Of a stretch of DNA of 64,000 nucleotides, positions 17,703 through 28,295 are shown one piece after another; position 1 is the stretch's first letter; every line of letters starts with the position of its first letter. The notes beneath the pieces were generated by a model, which searched no databases, had not been told where the DNA came from, and saw only the letters and a program-made list of their open reading frames with translations. The position numbers and the translations under genes were made by a program. The stretch comes from Ramlibacter sp. Leaf400 (GTDB taxonomy: Bacteria > Pseudomonadota > Gammaproteobacteria > Burkholderiales > Burkholderiaceae_C), in contig NZ_LMQL01000010.1 of assembly GCF_001424545.1 (NCBI RefSeq), positions 362,673 through 426,672 on the forward strand, in the 5' to 3' direction.

Positions 17703-18864
17703 AGCCATCGCCGCGCGGACGCCTTCCGTGCAGACCAAGCTGCCGGCCGTCGGCACCACCATCTTCACCGTGATGTCGGCCCTGGCCACCGAGACCGGTG
17801 CCGTCAACCTGGGCCAGGGCTTCCCCGACTTCGAGTGCGACCCGAAGCTGGTGCAGGCCGTCACCGACGCCATGACGCGGGGGCTGAACCAGTACCCGCC
17901 GATGACCGGCGTGCCCGCGCTGCGCGAGGCCATCGCCGGCAAGGTCGAGGCGCTCTATGGCCGCCGCTATGACCCGGGCGCCGAGATCACGGTCACCGCC
18001 GGTGCCACGCAGGCCATCATCACCGCCATCCTCGCCGTGGTGCGGCCGGGCGATGAAGTGATCGTGCTGGAGCCCTGCTACGACAGCTACGTGCCCAACA
18101 TCGAGCTGGCCGGCGGCACCGTCGTGCGGGTGCCGCTGGTGCCCGGCACCTTCCGCCCCGACTTCGACCGCATCGCCGCGGCGCTGACGCCGCGCACGCG
18201 GGCGATCCTGGTCAACTCGCCGCACAACCCCAGCGCCACGGTGTGGACGCGCGAAGAGATGCTGCGCCTGCAGGACCTGCTCGCGCCCACCGACGTGCTC
18301 CTGATCAGCGACGAGGTCTACGAGCACATGGTGTTCGACGGCCAGCCGCACCAGAGCGCGGCGCGCTTCCCCGGGCTGGCGGCGCGTGCTTTCATCGTCT
18401 CCAGCTTCGGCAAGACCTACCACGTCACCGGCTGGAAGGTCGGCTACGTGCTGGCGCCGCCATCGCTCAGCGCCGAGTTCCGCAAGGTGCACCAGTTCAA
18501 CGTGTTCACGGTCAACACGCCGGTGCAGCACGGGCTGGCGGCGTACATGGCGCGGCCCGAGCCCTACCTGGAACTGCCGGCCTTCTACCAGCACAAGCGC
18601 GACCTCTTCCGCGAGGGGCTCCAGTCCACGCGCTTTCGCATGCTGCCCAGCGAAGGCAGCTACTTCCAGTGCGTGGACATCTCCGCCGTGAGCGACCTGC
18701 GGGAAGACGAGTTCTGCCTGTGGCTCACGCGCGAGATCGGCGTCGCGGCCATCCCGCTGTCGGCCTTCTACGGCGACGGATTCGACCAGCGCGTGGTGCG
18801 CTTCTGCTTCGCCAAGCGCGACGAGACGCTGAAAGAGGCGCTCGCCCGGCTGGCTCGGCTGTGA
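17692..18864 (+). CDS. Pyridoxal-phosphate aminotransferase (methionine aminotransferase-like)
   Basis: Class I/II aminotransferase of 390 aa, closest in feel to YbdL-type methionine aminotransferases (VNLGQGFPDFECD, NQYPPMTGVPALREAI, TVTAGATQAI). The PLP lysine lies in SSFGKTYHVTGWKVGY, and conserved NSPHNPSATVW and DEVYEHMVFDG are present. Start ATG at 17692 inside the end of cysB. Linkage to a CysB regulator suggests sulfur amino-acid metabolism. Kynurenine aminotransferase activity is an alternative. Confidence 0.9.
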   Translation: MSSEAIAARTPSVQTKLPAVGTTIFTVMSALATETGAVNLGQGFPDFECDPKLVQAVTDAMTRGLNQYPPMTGVPALREAIAGKVEALYGRRYDPGAEITVTAGATQAIITAILAVVRPGDEVIVLEPCYDSYVPNIELAGGTVVRVPLVPGTFRPDFDRIAAALTPRTRAILVNSPHNPSATVWTREEMLRLQDLLAPTDVLLISDEVYEHMVFDGQPHQSAARFPGLAARAFIVSSFGKTYHVTGWKVGYVLAPPSLSAEFRKVHQFNVFTVNTPVQHGLAAYMARPEPYLELPAFYQHKRDLFREGLQSTRFRMLPSEGSYFQCVDISAVSDLREDEFCLWLTREIGVAAIPLSAFYGDGFDQRVVRFCFAKRDETLKEALARLARL

Positions 18865-19015
18865 GCCGAACGGTGGCGCCCTGCATCGCATCGAGCCTGT
18901 AGGCGCCCGCCTGCACCGGCGCCTGCGTCAGCGCCGCCGAGGCATCCGCGCCCGCTGACACGGCGGGAAGCGCTGAGGCCGGAACATCTGGCACTTTCAG
19001 CTCTTGGATTCGCGC

Positions 19016-19726
19016 ATGCAACGCAGAACAGCCCTCGGGGCGCTCGCCTCCATGGCGTTGGCCGCCTGCGGCGGAGGTGGCGGCGGCGGCCAGATCGTTG
19101 CCGCGACCACGCCGCAACCGCAGGCCAGCGCGTTCGCCGCGTCGGGCAGCATCGCCGCCTGGGGCGACTCGCACACCACGGGACTGCCCGGCCGGCCCGA
19201 CGTGCCTGGCTACGCCGCCTTGCTCGGGCAGATCGCCGGCGGGCGGCAAGTCTTCACGGGCGGCGCGGCCGGTCTGACGTCGACGCAGATCGCCAACCTG
19301 CAGGTGAACGACGCGCATGACGACTGGACCAACGTGTTCTGGTATGGCGGCAACAACCAGACCCAGGCCGAAACGATCAAGGCCGACCTGGCGCGCTCCA
19401 TCGCGTCGCTCGCGCCCGGCAACCAGCGCTTCCTGGTGCTCGCGGTCACGAACCAGGCCGCGCCAGCCGAGCGCCGGGGCGGCGCGAACTACGACGGCAT
19501 CGTCGGCCTGAACGCCGACCTCGCGGCGCTGTACGGGGATCGCTTCTTCGACGTGCGCAGCTTCCTGGTCGGCCTGTCCGACCCGGCCAACCCGGCCGAC
19601 GTCATCGACCGCCGGGATGACGTGGTGCCGACGTCCCTGCGCGCCGACGGGGTCCACCTCAACGTCGCCGGCTACACGGCCGTGGCCCGCAGGGTCCTGG
19701 AGATCATCGCGGCCAACGGCTGGTGA
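19016..19726 (+). CDS. SGNH/GDSL hydrolase-like lipoprotein
   Basis: Protein of 236 aa with a lipoprotein signal MQRRTALGALASMALAAC. The lipobox Cys is followed by seven glycines, a flexible tether. The mature domain has block I-like AAWGDSHTTGLPG (GDS nucleophile), a WYGGNNQTQ segment and C-terminal DGVHLNVAGYTAVA (Asp/His), so the SGNH triad looks present. An esterase or glycan deacylase at the cell envelope is plausible. The two arginines before the hydrophobic stretch leave Tat export possible. The ATG at 19016 is preferred to an upstream in-frame TTG at 19004. Confidence 0.82.
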   Translation: MQRRTALGALASMALAACGGGGGGGQIVAATTPQPQASAFAASGSIAAWGDSHTTGLPGRPDVPGYAALLGQIAGGRQVFTGGAAGLTSTQIANLQVNDAHDDWTNVFWYGGNNQTQAETIKADLARSIASLAPGNQRFLVLAVTNQAAPAERRGGANYDGIVGLNADLAALYGDRFFDVRSFLVGLSDPANPADVIDRRDDVVPTSLRADGVHLNVAGYTAVARRVLEIIAANGW

Positions 19727-19737
19727 GCACGCCGCGG

Positions 19738-19768
19738 CCGGCCCGACCATAATCGGGCCGGCTTTTTT
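19738..19768 (+). terminator. Rho-independent terminator after SGNH gene
   Basis: CCGGCCCGA-CCATAA-TCGGGCCGG followed by CTTTTTT. It ends only 13 nt before the GTG start of the next gene and just before its ribosome site. Confidence 0.88.
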
Positions 19769-19781
19769 CAGGAGGGACGGC

Positions 19782-20246
<465 letters not shown>

Positions 20247-20258
20247 TCGCGCGCGCAT

Positions 20259-20287
20259 GAAAAAAGCCGCCCGAGGGCGGCTTTTTC
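20259..20287. terminator. Bidirectional terminator between EVE gene and clpA
   Basis: AAAAAGCCGCC-CGAG-GGCGGCTTTTT, with an A-run on the left and a T-run on the right, so it can serve the plus-strand EVE gene and the minus-strand clpA. The same hairpin sequence recurs at 23647-23671. Confidence 0.85.
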
Positions 20288-20311
20288 GTTGGCGTAAGGG
20301 AAGGCCCTGGC

Positions 20312-22627
20312 TTACTCGCTGGAGATTTCCTCCGGCTCCGGCTTGGACCGGCCTTCCTTCTTCGGCAAGGGCTGGATGTCGAGCACGACCTCCTCCTTGT
20401 CGTCCAGGTCGACCGTCAGGCGACCGCCTTCCGTGAGCCGGCCGAACAGCAGTTCGTCGGCCAGCGCCCGGCGGATGGTGTCCTGGATCAGGCGCTGCAT
20501 CGGGCGGGCGCCCATCAGCGGATCGAAGCCCTTCTTGGCCAGGTGCTTGCGCAGCTGGTCGGTGAAGGTGACCTCCACCTTCTTCTCGGCCAGTTGCTGC
20601 TCGAGCACCAGCAGGAACTTGTCGACCACGCGCAGGATGACCTGCTCGTCCAGCGCCTTGAAGCTGACGATCGCGTCCAGGCGGTTGCGGAACTCCGGCG
20701 TGAACAGGCGCTTGATGTCGGCCATCTCGTCGCCCGATTCGCGCGGGTTGGTGAAGCCGATGGTCGCCTTGTTCATGGTCTCGGCGCCCGCATTGGTCGT
20801 CATGACGATGATGATGTTGCGGAAGTCGGCCTTGCGCCCGTTGTTGTCGGTCAGCGTGCCGTGGTCCATCACCTGCAGCAGCACGTTGAAGATGTCCGGG
20901 TGCGCCTTCTCGATCTCGTCGAGCAGCAGCACCGCGTGCGGCTTCTTCGTGATGGCTTCGGTGAGCAGGCCGCCCTGGTCGAAGCCCACGTAGCCCGGGG
21001 GCGCGCCGATCAGGCGCGACACCGCATGGCGCTCCATGTACTCGGACATGTCGAAGCGGATCAGCTCGATGCCCATGATGTAGGCCAGCTGCTTGGCCGC
21101 CTCGGTCTTGCCGACGCCGGTGGGGCCGGAGAACAGGAACGAGCCGATCGGCTTGTCGCCCTTGCCCAGGCCCGAGCGCGCCATCTTGACCGCGCCCGCC
21201 AGCACTTCCAGCGCCTTGTCCTGGCCGAACACCACGCTCTTGAGGTCGCGCTCGATGCTCTGCAGCTTGCCGCGGTCGTCGTTGGAGACGTTGGCGGGCG
21301 GGATGCGCGCGATCTTGGCCACGATCTCCTCGACCTCGGTCTTGGAGATGGTCTTCTTGCGCTTGCCCGCGGGCAGGATGCGCTGGGCCGCGCCGGCCTC
21401 GTCGATCACGTCGATGGCCTTGTCCGGCAGGTGGCGGTCGTTGATGTACTTGGCGCTCAGCTCGGCCGCCGCCTGCAGGGCGTTGGCCGCGTACTTGACG
21501 CTGTGGTGCTCCTCGAACCGCGACTTCAGGCCCTTGAGGATCTCGATCGTCTGTTCGACGCTGGGCTCCACCACGTCGACCTTCTGGAAGCGCCGCGACA
21601 GGGCCGCGTCCTTCTCGAAGATGCCGCGGTATTCGGTGAACGTGGTCGCGCCGATGCACTTGAGAGCGCCGCTGGAGAGCGCCGGCTTGAGCAGGTTGGA
21701 CGCGTCCAGCGTGCCGCCCGACGCCGCGCCGGCGCCGATCAGGGTGTGGATCTCGTCGATGAACAGGATGGCGTTGGGCTTGTCCTTGAGGGACTTGAGC
21801 ACGCCCTTCAGGCGCTGCTCGAAGTCGCCGCGGTACTTGGTGCCCGCCAGCAGCGCGCCCATGTCCAGCGAATACACGCTGGATTCGGCCAGGATCTCCG
21901 GCACGTCCTTCTGGACGATGCGCCAGGCCAGGCCTTCCGCGATGGCGGTCTTGCCCACGCCGGCCTCGCCCACCAACAGCGGGTTGTTCTTGCGCCGGCG
22001 GCACAGGATCTGGATCACGCGCTCGACCTCGTACTCGCGGCCGATCAGCGGATCGATCTTGCCGTCCTTGGCCTGCTGGTTGAGGTTGACGGTGAACTGC
22101 TCCAGCGGCGAAGCCTTCTCGCTCTTCTCGCCGCCGTCCTCGCCTTCGCCGGAGGACGACTCGCCGCTCTTGGCGGGCTCGGGCGGGTCGCTCTTCTTGA
22201 TGCCGTGGGCGATGAAGTTGACCACGTCCAGGCGCGTCACGCCCTGCTGGTGCAGGTAGTAGACGGCGTGCGAGTCCTTCTCGCCGAAGATGGCCACCAG
22301 CACGTTGGCGCCGGTGACTTCCTTCTTGCCGTTGCCGGTCGACTGCACGTGCATGATCGCGCGCTGGATCACGCGCTGGAATCCCAGCGTGGGCTGGGTG
22401 TCGACGTCATCCGTCCCGGCAACCTGGGGCGTGTTGTCCTTGATGAAGTTGGACAGCGACTTGCGCAGGTCGTCGATGTTGGCCGAGCATGCCCGGAGCA
22501 CTTCCGCCGCGCTGGGGTTGTCCAGCAGGGCCAGCAGCAGGTGTTCCACGGTGATGAACTCGTGACGCTGCTGCCGCGCCTCCACGAATGCCATGTGGAG
22601 GCTGACTTCCAATTCCTGGGCAATCAT
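20312..22627 (-). CDS. clpA: ATP-dependent Clp protease ATP-binding subunit ClpA
   Basis: AAA+ unfoldase of 771 aa. The N-domain ([35 protein letters not shown]) carries the ClpS-binding fold. The first AAA module has Walker [16 protein letters not shown], and the second has [15 protein letters not shown] and Walker [13 protein letters not shown] charged linker (Glu/Ser/Gly-rich, about 152-175) separates the N-domain. It feeds unfolded substrates to ClpP. AGGAAAG precedes the ATG. It lies just downstream of the adaptor gene clpS. Confidence 0.97.
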   Translation of the reverse strand: MIAQELEVSLHMAFVEARQQRHEFITVEHLLLALLDNPSAAEVLRACSANIDDLRKSLSNFIKDNTPQVAGTDDVDTQPTLGFQRVIQRAIMHVQSTGNGKKEVTGANVLVAIFGEKDSHAVYYLHQQGVTRLDVVNFIAHGIKKSDPPEPAKSGESSSGEGEDGGEKSEKASPLEQFTVNLNQQAKDGKIDPLIGREYEVERVIQILCRRRKNNPLLVGEAGVGKTAIAEGLAWRIVQKDVPEILAESSVYSLDMGALLAGTKYRGDFEQRLKGVLKSLKDKPNAILFIDEIHTLIGAGAASGGTLDASNLLKPALSSGALKCIGATTFTEYRGIFEKDAALSRRFQKVDVVEPSVEQTIEILKGLKSRFEEHHSVKYAANALQAAAELSAKYINDRHLPDKAIDVIDEAGAAQRILPAGKRKKTISKTEVEEIVAKIARIPPANVSNDDRGKLQSIERDLKSVVFGQDKALEVLAGAVKMARSGLGKGDKPIGSFLFSGPTGVGKTEAAKQLAYIMGIELIRFDMSEYMERHAVSRLIGAPPGYVGFDQGGLLTEAITKKPHAVLLLDEIEKAHPDIFNVLLQVMDHGTLTDNNGRKADFRNIIIVMTTNAGAETMNKATIGFTNPRESGDEMADIKRLFTPEFRNRLDAIVSFKALDEQVILRVVDKFLLVLEQQLAEKKVEVTFTDQLRKHLAKKGFDPLMGARPMQRLIQDTIRRALADELLFGRLTEGGRLTVDLDDKEEVVLDIQPLPKKEGRSKPEPEEISSE

Positions 22628-22683
22628 GAACTTTCCTTTTGCCTATCTTGCTTGCTCACTGTAGACCGCTTTTCGACCCGCTT

Positions 22684-23052
22684 TCACTCTACGGGTTCAC
22701 TGACGCACTGCAACGGGTGGCCTGCCTGCCGGGCGGCTTCCTGAACCTGCTCGACCTTGGTGGCGGCCACGTCCCTCGAATAGACCCCGCAGATGCCTTT
22801 TCCATCCAGATGGATCTTGAGCATGATCTGCGTGGCCGTCTCGCGGTCCTTGTTGAAGAATTCCTGGATCACCACCACGACGAACTCCATGGGGGTGTAG
22901 TCGTCGTTGAGCATGACGACCTGGTACATCTGGGGCGGCTGTGTCTTCTGCGTCCGCCGCTCGAGCACCACGGAGCCGCCGTCGTCGTCCGTCGGCTGCG
23001 CCTTCGGTGCAACCGGGGCAGGCACGGGTGGTTTGCTGGCCATGAAATTCAT
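22684..23052 (-). CDS. clpS: ATP-dependent Clp protease adaptor ClpS
   Basis: Protein of 122 aa. After a variable Pro-rich N-terminus it has the ClpS core: [18 protein letters not shown] and [15 protein letters not shown]. It delivers N-degron substrates to ClpA. Two in-frame starts, 23052 (MNFMASK) and 23043 (MASK), are both weakly supported; I give the longer. A further upstream extension to 23112 looks non-coding. The gap to clpA is about 55 nt. Confidence 0.93.
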   Translation of the reverse strand: MNFMASKPPVPAPVAPKAQPTDDDGGSVVLERRTQKTQPPQMYQVVMLNDDYTPMEFVVVVIQEFFNKDRETATQIMLKIHLDGKGICGVYSRDVAATKVEQVQEAARQAGHPLQCVSEPVE

Positions 23053-23247
23053 TCTATCGAGCAGGCTTTCGCACTGCACCGCAAAAGTGAAATGGTGACG
23101 GCAGCGCCACATTCAAGCGGCAGGCTTCCGTCGCTCGGATGGCCTCGCGACCCCGAAGGAACGCGCCGCTCGATTGTCCGCTCTGCCTCGACCGCACCGT
23201 CGATTCCCGGTCCGTTCGGGCCATCTAAACTTTAGTATGTGAAAATG

Positions 23248-23276
23248 TTGACAGCGCTTGCCTGAACCCGGACACT
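23248..23276 (+). promoter_or_regulatory. Possible promoter of cold-shock gene
   Basis: A perfect -35 TTGACA at 23248-23253 is followed 17 nt later by a poor -10 match (GACACT). The position, about 35 nt before the coding start, is reasonable. The weak -10 keeps confidence low. Confidence 0.3.
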
Positions 23277-23313
23277 CGCACTTTGTTACGAGGGACAAGA
23301 AAGAGGGCCTGCA

Positions 23314-23628
23314 ATGGCAACCGGTACTGTGAAGTGGTTCAACGACGCGAAGGGCTTCGGATTCATCGAGCCGGACGGCGGTGGCTCCGACGTATTCGCG
23401 CACTTCTCCGCCATCTCGATGGACGGCTTCAAGACCCTCAAACAGGGCTCGCGGGTCACGTTCGAGATCACCGAAGGCCCCAAGGGCCAGTTGGCGCAGA
23501 ACATCCACGCCGAGGTGCAGCCGATCCAGACCCAGCCCCCGCAGGGCGAGCGGCCTCCGCGCCACTCCAAGGTGCGCGCCCCGCAGTTCCACGCGCCGTC
23601 GCCGCGTCCCGACATGTCGGCCGACTGA
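23314..23628 (+). CDS. Cold-shock protein with C-terminal extension
   Basis: Protein of 104 aa. Residues 1-67 are a CspA domain with RNP1 KGFGFIEP and RNP2 DVFAHF, binding single-stranded RNA/DNA. The remaining 37 residues are a Pro/Gln/Arg-rich tail ([18 protein letters not shown]) not found in standard 67-70 aa Csps, probably disordered and able to add nucleic-acid contacts. The ribosome site GAGGG is clear. It is divergent from clpS. Confidence 0.93.
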   Translation: MATGTVKWFNDAKGFGFIEPDGGGSDVFAHFSAISMDGFKTLKQGSRVTFEITEGPKGQLAQNIHAEVQPIQTQPPQGERPPRHSKVRAPQFHAPSPRPDMSAD

Positions 23629-23646
23629 AGGCTGCTTGCGCATGAG

Positions 23647-23671
23647 AAAAGCCGCCCGAGGGCGGCTTTTT
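23647..23671. terminator. Bidirectional terminator between csp and icd
   Basis: AAAAGCCGCC-CGAG-GGCGGCTTTTT lies between convergent genes and has T-runs in both directions. The hairpin is identical to that at 20259-20287. Confidence 0.85.
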
Positions 23672-23712
23672 CTTTGCCAGGTGCCGAGCGGCCTCGCGGC
23701 CGCCGGCCCCGC

Positions 23713-24966
<1,254 letters not shown>

Positions 24967-25114
24967 GGGGGAAACGGTCTCCGGGAGATGGGAAATGCGC
25001 GTTGCCTGCGGCAAACCCGGGGATTCTAGCCCTGACGCCGGAGGCCCTCCCGATGCGCCATCGGGGAAAGCCCGAACCTGTCAACCGATGAGACGTGCAA
25101 GCCGTTGGCGGAGG

Positions 25115-25133
25115 ACCTCCCACGACGGGAGGT
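25115..25133 (+). promoter_or_regulatory. Leader hairpin upstream of Ala/Lys-rich secreted protein gene
   Basis: ACCTCCC-ACGAC-GGGAGGT is a perfect 7-bp stem about 30 nt before the start codon. It has no T-run, so it is not a terminator. It may protect or regulate the transcript; the role is not known. Confidence 0.35.
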
Positions 25134-25164
25134 TTCCATAACCAATCCTCAGAGGACTGATCCA

Positions 25165-25461
25165 ATGAACAAGCTGCTCGCCGCCCTCGTGGCCCTCTTC
25201 GCCACCGCCGCCTTCGCCCAGACCGCCGCTCCCGCCGCCGCCGCTTCCGCCCCCAAGGCGGCTGCCAAGGCCGAAGCCACGGCCGAGAAGAAGGAAGTGA
25301 AGGCCGAAGCCAAGGCCGACAAGAAGGAAGCCAAGGCCGAGAAGAAGGAAACCAAGGCCAAGGCCGAAGCGAAGGCCGACAAGAAGGTCGCCACCGCCGA
25401 GAAGAAGAAGGAAGCCGGCACCGCCAAGGCCGAAGCCAAGAAGGACGAAGCCAAGAAGTAA
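25165..25461 (+). CDS. Secreted Ala/Lys/Glu-rich low-complexity protein
   Basis: Protein of 98 aa. The signal peptide MNKLLAALVALFATAAFAQ is followed by an almost purely Ala/Lys/Glu/Asp sequence with imperfect repeats of AEAKADKKEAKAEKKE type. It resembles histone-H1-like and PsiF-like exported proteins. It is probably a charged, helical or disordered periplasmic polymer; function unknown. AGAGGA lies upstream of the ATG. The composition results from A/G-rich DNA repeats, so length probably varies between strains. Confidence 0.8.
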   Translation: MNKLLAALVALFATAAFAQTAAPAAAASAPKAAAKAEATAEKKEVKAEAKADKKEAKAEKKETKAKAEAKADKKVATAEKKKEAGTAKAEAKKDEAKK

Positions 25462-25479
25462 ATCCCTCCGGGATGCACT

Positions 25480-25508
25480 CGAAACGCCCGCCCAGCGCGG
25501 GCGTTTCG
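25480..25508 (+). terminator. Rho-independent terminator
   Basis: CGAAACGCCCGC and GCGGGCGTTTCG form a stable hairpin about 20 nt after the Ala/Lys-rich gene. The trailing T content is modest (CTTTCC). Confidence 0.65.
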
Positions 25509-25542
25509 CTTTCCGGGTGCCGAGCGCGCCAGAATCAATGCC

Positions 25543-25983
25543 ATGAAACTCGCCCGAATCGCCTCGACCCTGCTGCTGGCCGCGGCGTCCGCCTTCGCCC
25601 AGGAGCCCCAGATGGACCTGCCCCGCGTGGAGCTGTCCGCCGGCATGCACAAGATCCAGGCGCAACGCGCCCGCACGCCGAGCCAGACCGCCACCGGCCT
25701 GATGTGGCGCACGCAGATGCCGCAGCACGAGGGCATGCTGTTCGAGTTCCCCCAGGCCTTCCAGCAGTGCTTCTGGATGAAGGACACGCTGATCCCGCTC
25801 TCGGCCGCCTTCATCGAGGAGGACGGCACCATCGCCAACATCGCCGACATGCAGCCGCGGTCGCTGGACTCGCATTGCTCGACCAAGCCGGTGCGCTACG
25901 TCCTCGAGATGAACCAGGGCTGGTTCGCCAAGCGCGGGATCAAGGCCGGCATGAAGCTCGCCGGCCCGCCCTTCCAGAAGTAG
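25543..25983 (+). CDS. DUF192 family exported protein
   Basis: Protein of 146 aa with a signal peptide ending AASAFAQ. The DUF192 core is seen: TGLMWRTQMPQHEGMLFEF, the CFWMKDTLIPLSAAFI block and VRYVLEMNQGWFAKRGIKAGMKL. The family's function is unknown; members are small secreted or periplasmic beta proteins. It lies between two small transcription units and has its own terminator. Confidence 0.92.
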   Translation: MKLARIASTLLLAAASAFAQEPQMDLPRVELSAGMHKIQAQRARTPSQTATGLMWRTQMPQHEGMLFEFPQAFQQCFWMKDTLIPLSAAFIEEDGTIANIADMQPRSLDSHCSTKPVRYVLEMNQGWFAKRGIKAGMKLAGPPFQK

Positions 25984-25999
25984 GCGCCCCACAAAGGAA

Positions 26000-26021
26000 A
26001 AGGCCCGCATGCGCGGGCCTT
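26000..26021. terminator. Terminator between convergent DUF192 and sodB genes
   Basis: AAGGCCCGC-ATGC-GCGGGCCTT. On the minus strand it is followed by TTCCTTTG and on the plus strand by GTTCATTT, so it may serve both genes. Confidence 0.65.
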
Positions 26022-26044
26022 GTTCATTTCGGAGAAGGAGCGCT

Positions 26045-26626
26045 TCAGCCGAAGTTCTTCTGCGCGAACTCCCAGTTCACCAGCTTGTCCAGGAAGGTCT
26101 CGACGTACTTCGGGCGCAGGTTGCGGTAGTCGATGTAGTACGCGTGCTCCCACACGTCCACGGTCAGGACGGCCTTGTCGGCGGTGGTCAGCGGTGTGCC
26201 GGCCGCGCCGGTGTTCACGATGTCCAGGCCGCCATCGGGCTTCTTCACCAGCCAGGTCCAGCCCGAACCGAAGTTGCCGACCGCCGACTTCACGAAGGCC
26301 TCGCGGAAGGCCGCGTAGCTGCCCCACTTGGCATTGATGGCCTGGGCCAGCGAGCCGGTGGGCTCGCCGCCGCCGTTCGGCTTCATGCAGTTCCAGAAGA
26401 AGGTGTGGTTCCAGACCTGGGCCGAGTTGTTGTAGATGCCGCCGGAGGACTTCTTGATGATCTCCTCCAGGGTCATGTTCTCGAACTCGGTGCCCTTCTG
26501 CAGGTTGTTGAGGTTCACCACGTACGCGTTGTGGTGCTTGCCATGGTGGAACTCCAGGGTTTCCTTGGAATAGTGCGGCGCCAGCGAGTCGATCGGGTAC
26601 GGGAGCGGGGGCAGGGTATGTTCCAT
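26045..26626 (-). CDS. sodB: Superoxide dismutase (Fe type)
   Basis: Protein of 193 aa. Metal ligands: His in [14 protein letters not shown], His in QVWNHTFFW, and Asp/His in [13 protein letters not shown]. The second-sphere residues in the FGSGWTWLV region and the length fit FeSOD. It dismutates superoxide in the cytoplasm. The start at 26626 ([10 protein letters not shown]) matches the family, and an upstream in-frame extension is rejected. The gene lies 48 nt after xseA and may be co-transcribed with it. Confidence 0.96.
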   Translation of the reverse strand: MEHTLPPLPYPIDSLAPHYSKETLEFHHGKHHNAYVVNLNNLQKGTEFENMTLEEIIKKSSGGIYNNSAQVWNHTFFWNCMKPNGGGEPTGSLAQAINAKWGSYAAFREAFVKSAVGNFGSGWTWLVKKPDGGLDIVNTGAAGTPLTTADKAVLTVDVWEHAYYIDYRNLRPKYVETFLDKLVNWEFAQKNFG

Positions 26627-26674
26627 GGGATCCTCGAGTTGATTGTGTTGTGGGAAGCCAATGATTCTAGGCAA

Positions 26675-27967
26675 CTAAAGAAGGCGCGGCTGCGCGACGG
26701 TGAGATCAACCTCGCCCTCGGCAAGGGTCGCCCGCAGCGGCTGTCCGGGCCTCGTCTGCGAAGCCTTGAAGACCACGCCACCGTGCTCGTCGGTGATGAG
26801 CGCATAGCCGCGCTGCAGCACCAGCTTGGGGTCCATCAGCTCGAGCCGCAGTTCCGCCCGGTGCACCCGGTCGCGCTGCCTTTGCAGCCGCCGGTCCAGC
26901 GCGCCTTGCAGCGCGGCCCGCCGGCCTTCCAGCGACGTCCGGCCCCGCTCCAGCCGAAGCAGCACCGCATGGCGAAGCGCGTCCCCTAGCTGTGCGGTCC
27001 GGCGCTGCTGCTGGGCGAGGCGGCCCGAGGGCCGACCCAGCCGGCCGGCGGCCAGGTCCAGCCGCTGCGCGGCCGCGTCCACCCGGCGCGTCACGGCGCG
27101 CCCCAGCCGCTCGTGCGCCGACTCCAGCGCCTGCAGCAACTCGCCGCGCGGCTGCGCCACCAGCTCCGCCGCGGCGGTGGGCGTGGGGGCTCGCAGGTCG
27201 GCGCAGAAATCCGCGATGGTCACGTCGGTCTCGTGGCCCACGCCGCACACCAGCGGCACCGGGCTGCGGACGATGGTGCGGGCCAGGGCCTCCTCGTTGA
27301 ACGACCACAGGTCCTCGATGGAGCCGCCTCCGCGCACCAACAGGATGACGTCGACCTCGCCCGCCTGGGCCCGCCGGTAGAGCGCTTCCAGCGCACCGAC
27401 GAGTTCGCCCACGGCCTGTCCGCCCTGCACCGCCGCCGGCGCCAGCACCACCGGGATGTGGGGCACGCGCCGCCGCAAGGCCGTGGCCACGTCGTGCAGC
27501 GCCGCGGCCCCGAGGGAGGTCACCAGGCCGATCGCGCGCGGGTGGCGCGGCAGCGGCCGCTTGCGCGCGGGGTCGAACAGCCCCAGGGCCTCCAGATCCG
27601 CCTTCAGGCGCAGGAAGCGTTCGTACCAGACGCCCTGCCCCGCCCGCTGCAGGCTCTCGACCACCAGCTGCAGGTCGCCGCGCGGCTCGTAGACGGTGAG
27701 CCGCCCCTGCACCTCGACCAGGTCGCCGTCGCGCGGCATGAAGACCAGCAGGCCGGCCGCTCGGCGGAACATGGCGCAGCGCAGCTGCCCCTGCGGGTCC
27801 TTGAGCGAGAAGTACAGGTGCCCGCTGGAGGCGCGCGAGAACCCCGAAATCTCCCCGCGCACCGCGACCGGGTTGAGCCGCGCATCCAGGAAGTCAGCAA
27901 CGGCGCGGCACAGCGCCCCGACTTGCCAGATGCGCGGCGAAATTGCTGGGTCGGACGCCGGCACCAT
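26675..27967 (-). CDS. xseA: Exodeoxyribonuclease VII large subunit
   Basis: Protein of 430 aa. The N-terminal OB-fold (WQVGALCRAVADFL, SGFSRASSGHLYFSLKD) is followed by the nuclease core with ILLVRGGGSIEDLWSFNEE and CGVGHETDVTIADFCADLRAPTPTAAAE, then a coiled-coil C-terminus. With XseB it degrades single-stranded DNA to oligonucleotides. The start is ATG at 27967; a TTG one codon upstream is less likely. Confidence 0.96.
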   Translation of the reverse strand: MVPASDPAISPRIWQVGALCRAVADFLDARLNPVAVRGEISGFSRASSGHLYFSLKDPQGQLRCAMFRRAAGLLVFMPRDGDLVEVQGRLTVYEPRGDLQLVVESLQRAGQGVWYERFLRLKADLEALGLFDPARKRPLPRHPRAIGLVTSLGAAALHDVATALRRRVPHIPVVLAPAAVQGGQAVGELVGALEALYRRAQAGEVDVILLVRGGGSIEDLWSFNEEALARTIVRSPVPLVCGVGHETDVTIADFCADLRAPTPTAAAELVAQPRGELLQALESAHERLGRAVTRRVDAAAQRLDLAAGRLGRPSGRLAQQQRRTAQLGDALRHAVLLRLERGRTSLEGRRAALQGALDRRLQRQRDRVHRAELRLELMDPKLVLQRGYALITDEHGGVVFKASQTRPGQPLRATLAEGEVDLTVAQPRLL

Positions 27968-28295
27968 CAAAGACGATGCGGCTCGGCGGCCGATCGGAGG
28001 GCCTGATTAGTCCACAACCCCGGGCCCAGGGGGTCGGGCTGGGCCGCAACCGGAGCAAATGACGGCTGCACCGAGCAAGCCATTGATTTGAAAGGGAAAT
28101 TTCCTGCTGAATTTGTCATCGTTTTGACGCGGAGAAGCATTGATGCGGCTTCGCGACACAAGGGTGGGGGTTTCTGCACAAAGTTATCCACAACTTCTGT
28201 GGGTCATGTCCTACGGCGCGTGGCTTTTGTCTGACAGCGCCGCTCGTCCCCCATAATCGCGCGCACCTCAGCACTACAGCGCGCGGGAGTCCCTC
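27968..28295. other. Intergenic region upstream of exbB, with a DnaA-box match
   Basis: This 328-nt gap between divergent xseA and exbB contains no convincing gene. It includes a perfect DnaA-box match TTATCCACA at 28184-28192, a TAGTCCACA variant near 28009, and a CATAAT sequence near 28253 that could be a -10 for exbB. Below the DnaA-box level I see no repeat family. Confidence 0.5.

Noticed and set aside
28184-28192. Chromosomal origin suggested by a DnaA box
   Set aside because: Only one perfect box, no dnaA/dnaN/gyrB nearby and no AT-rich unwinding region.
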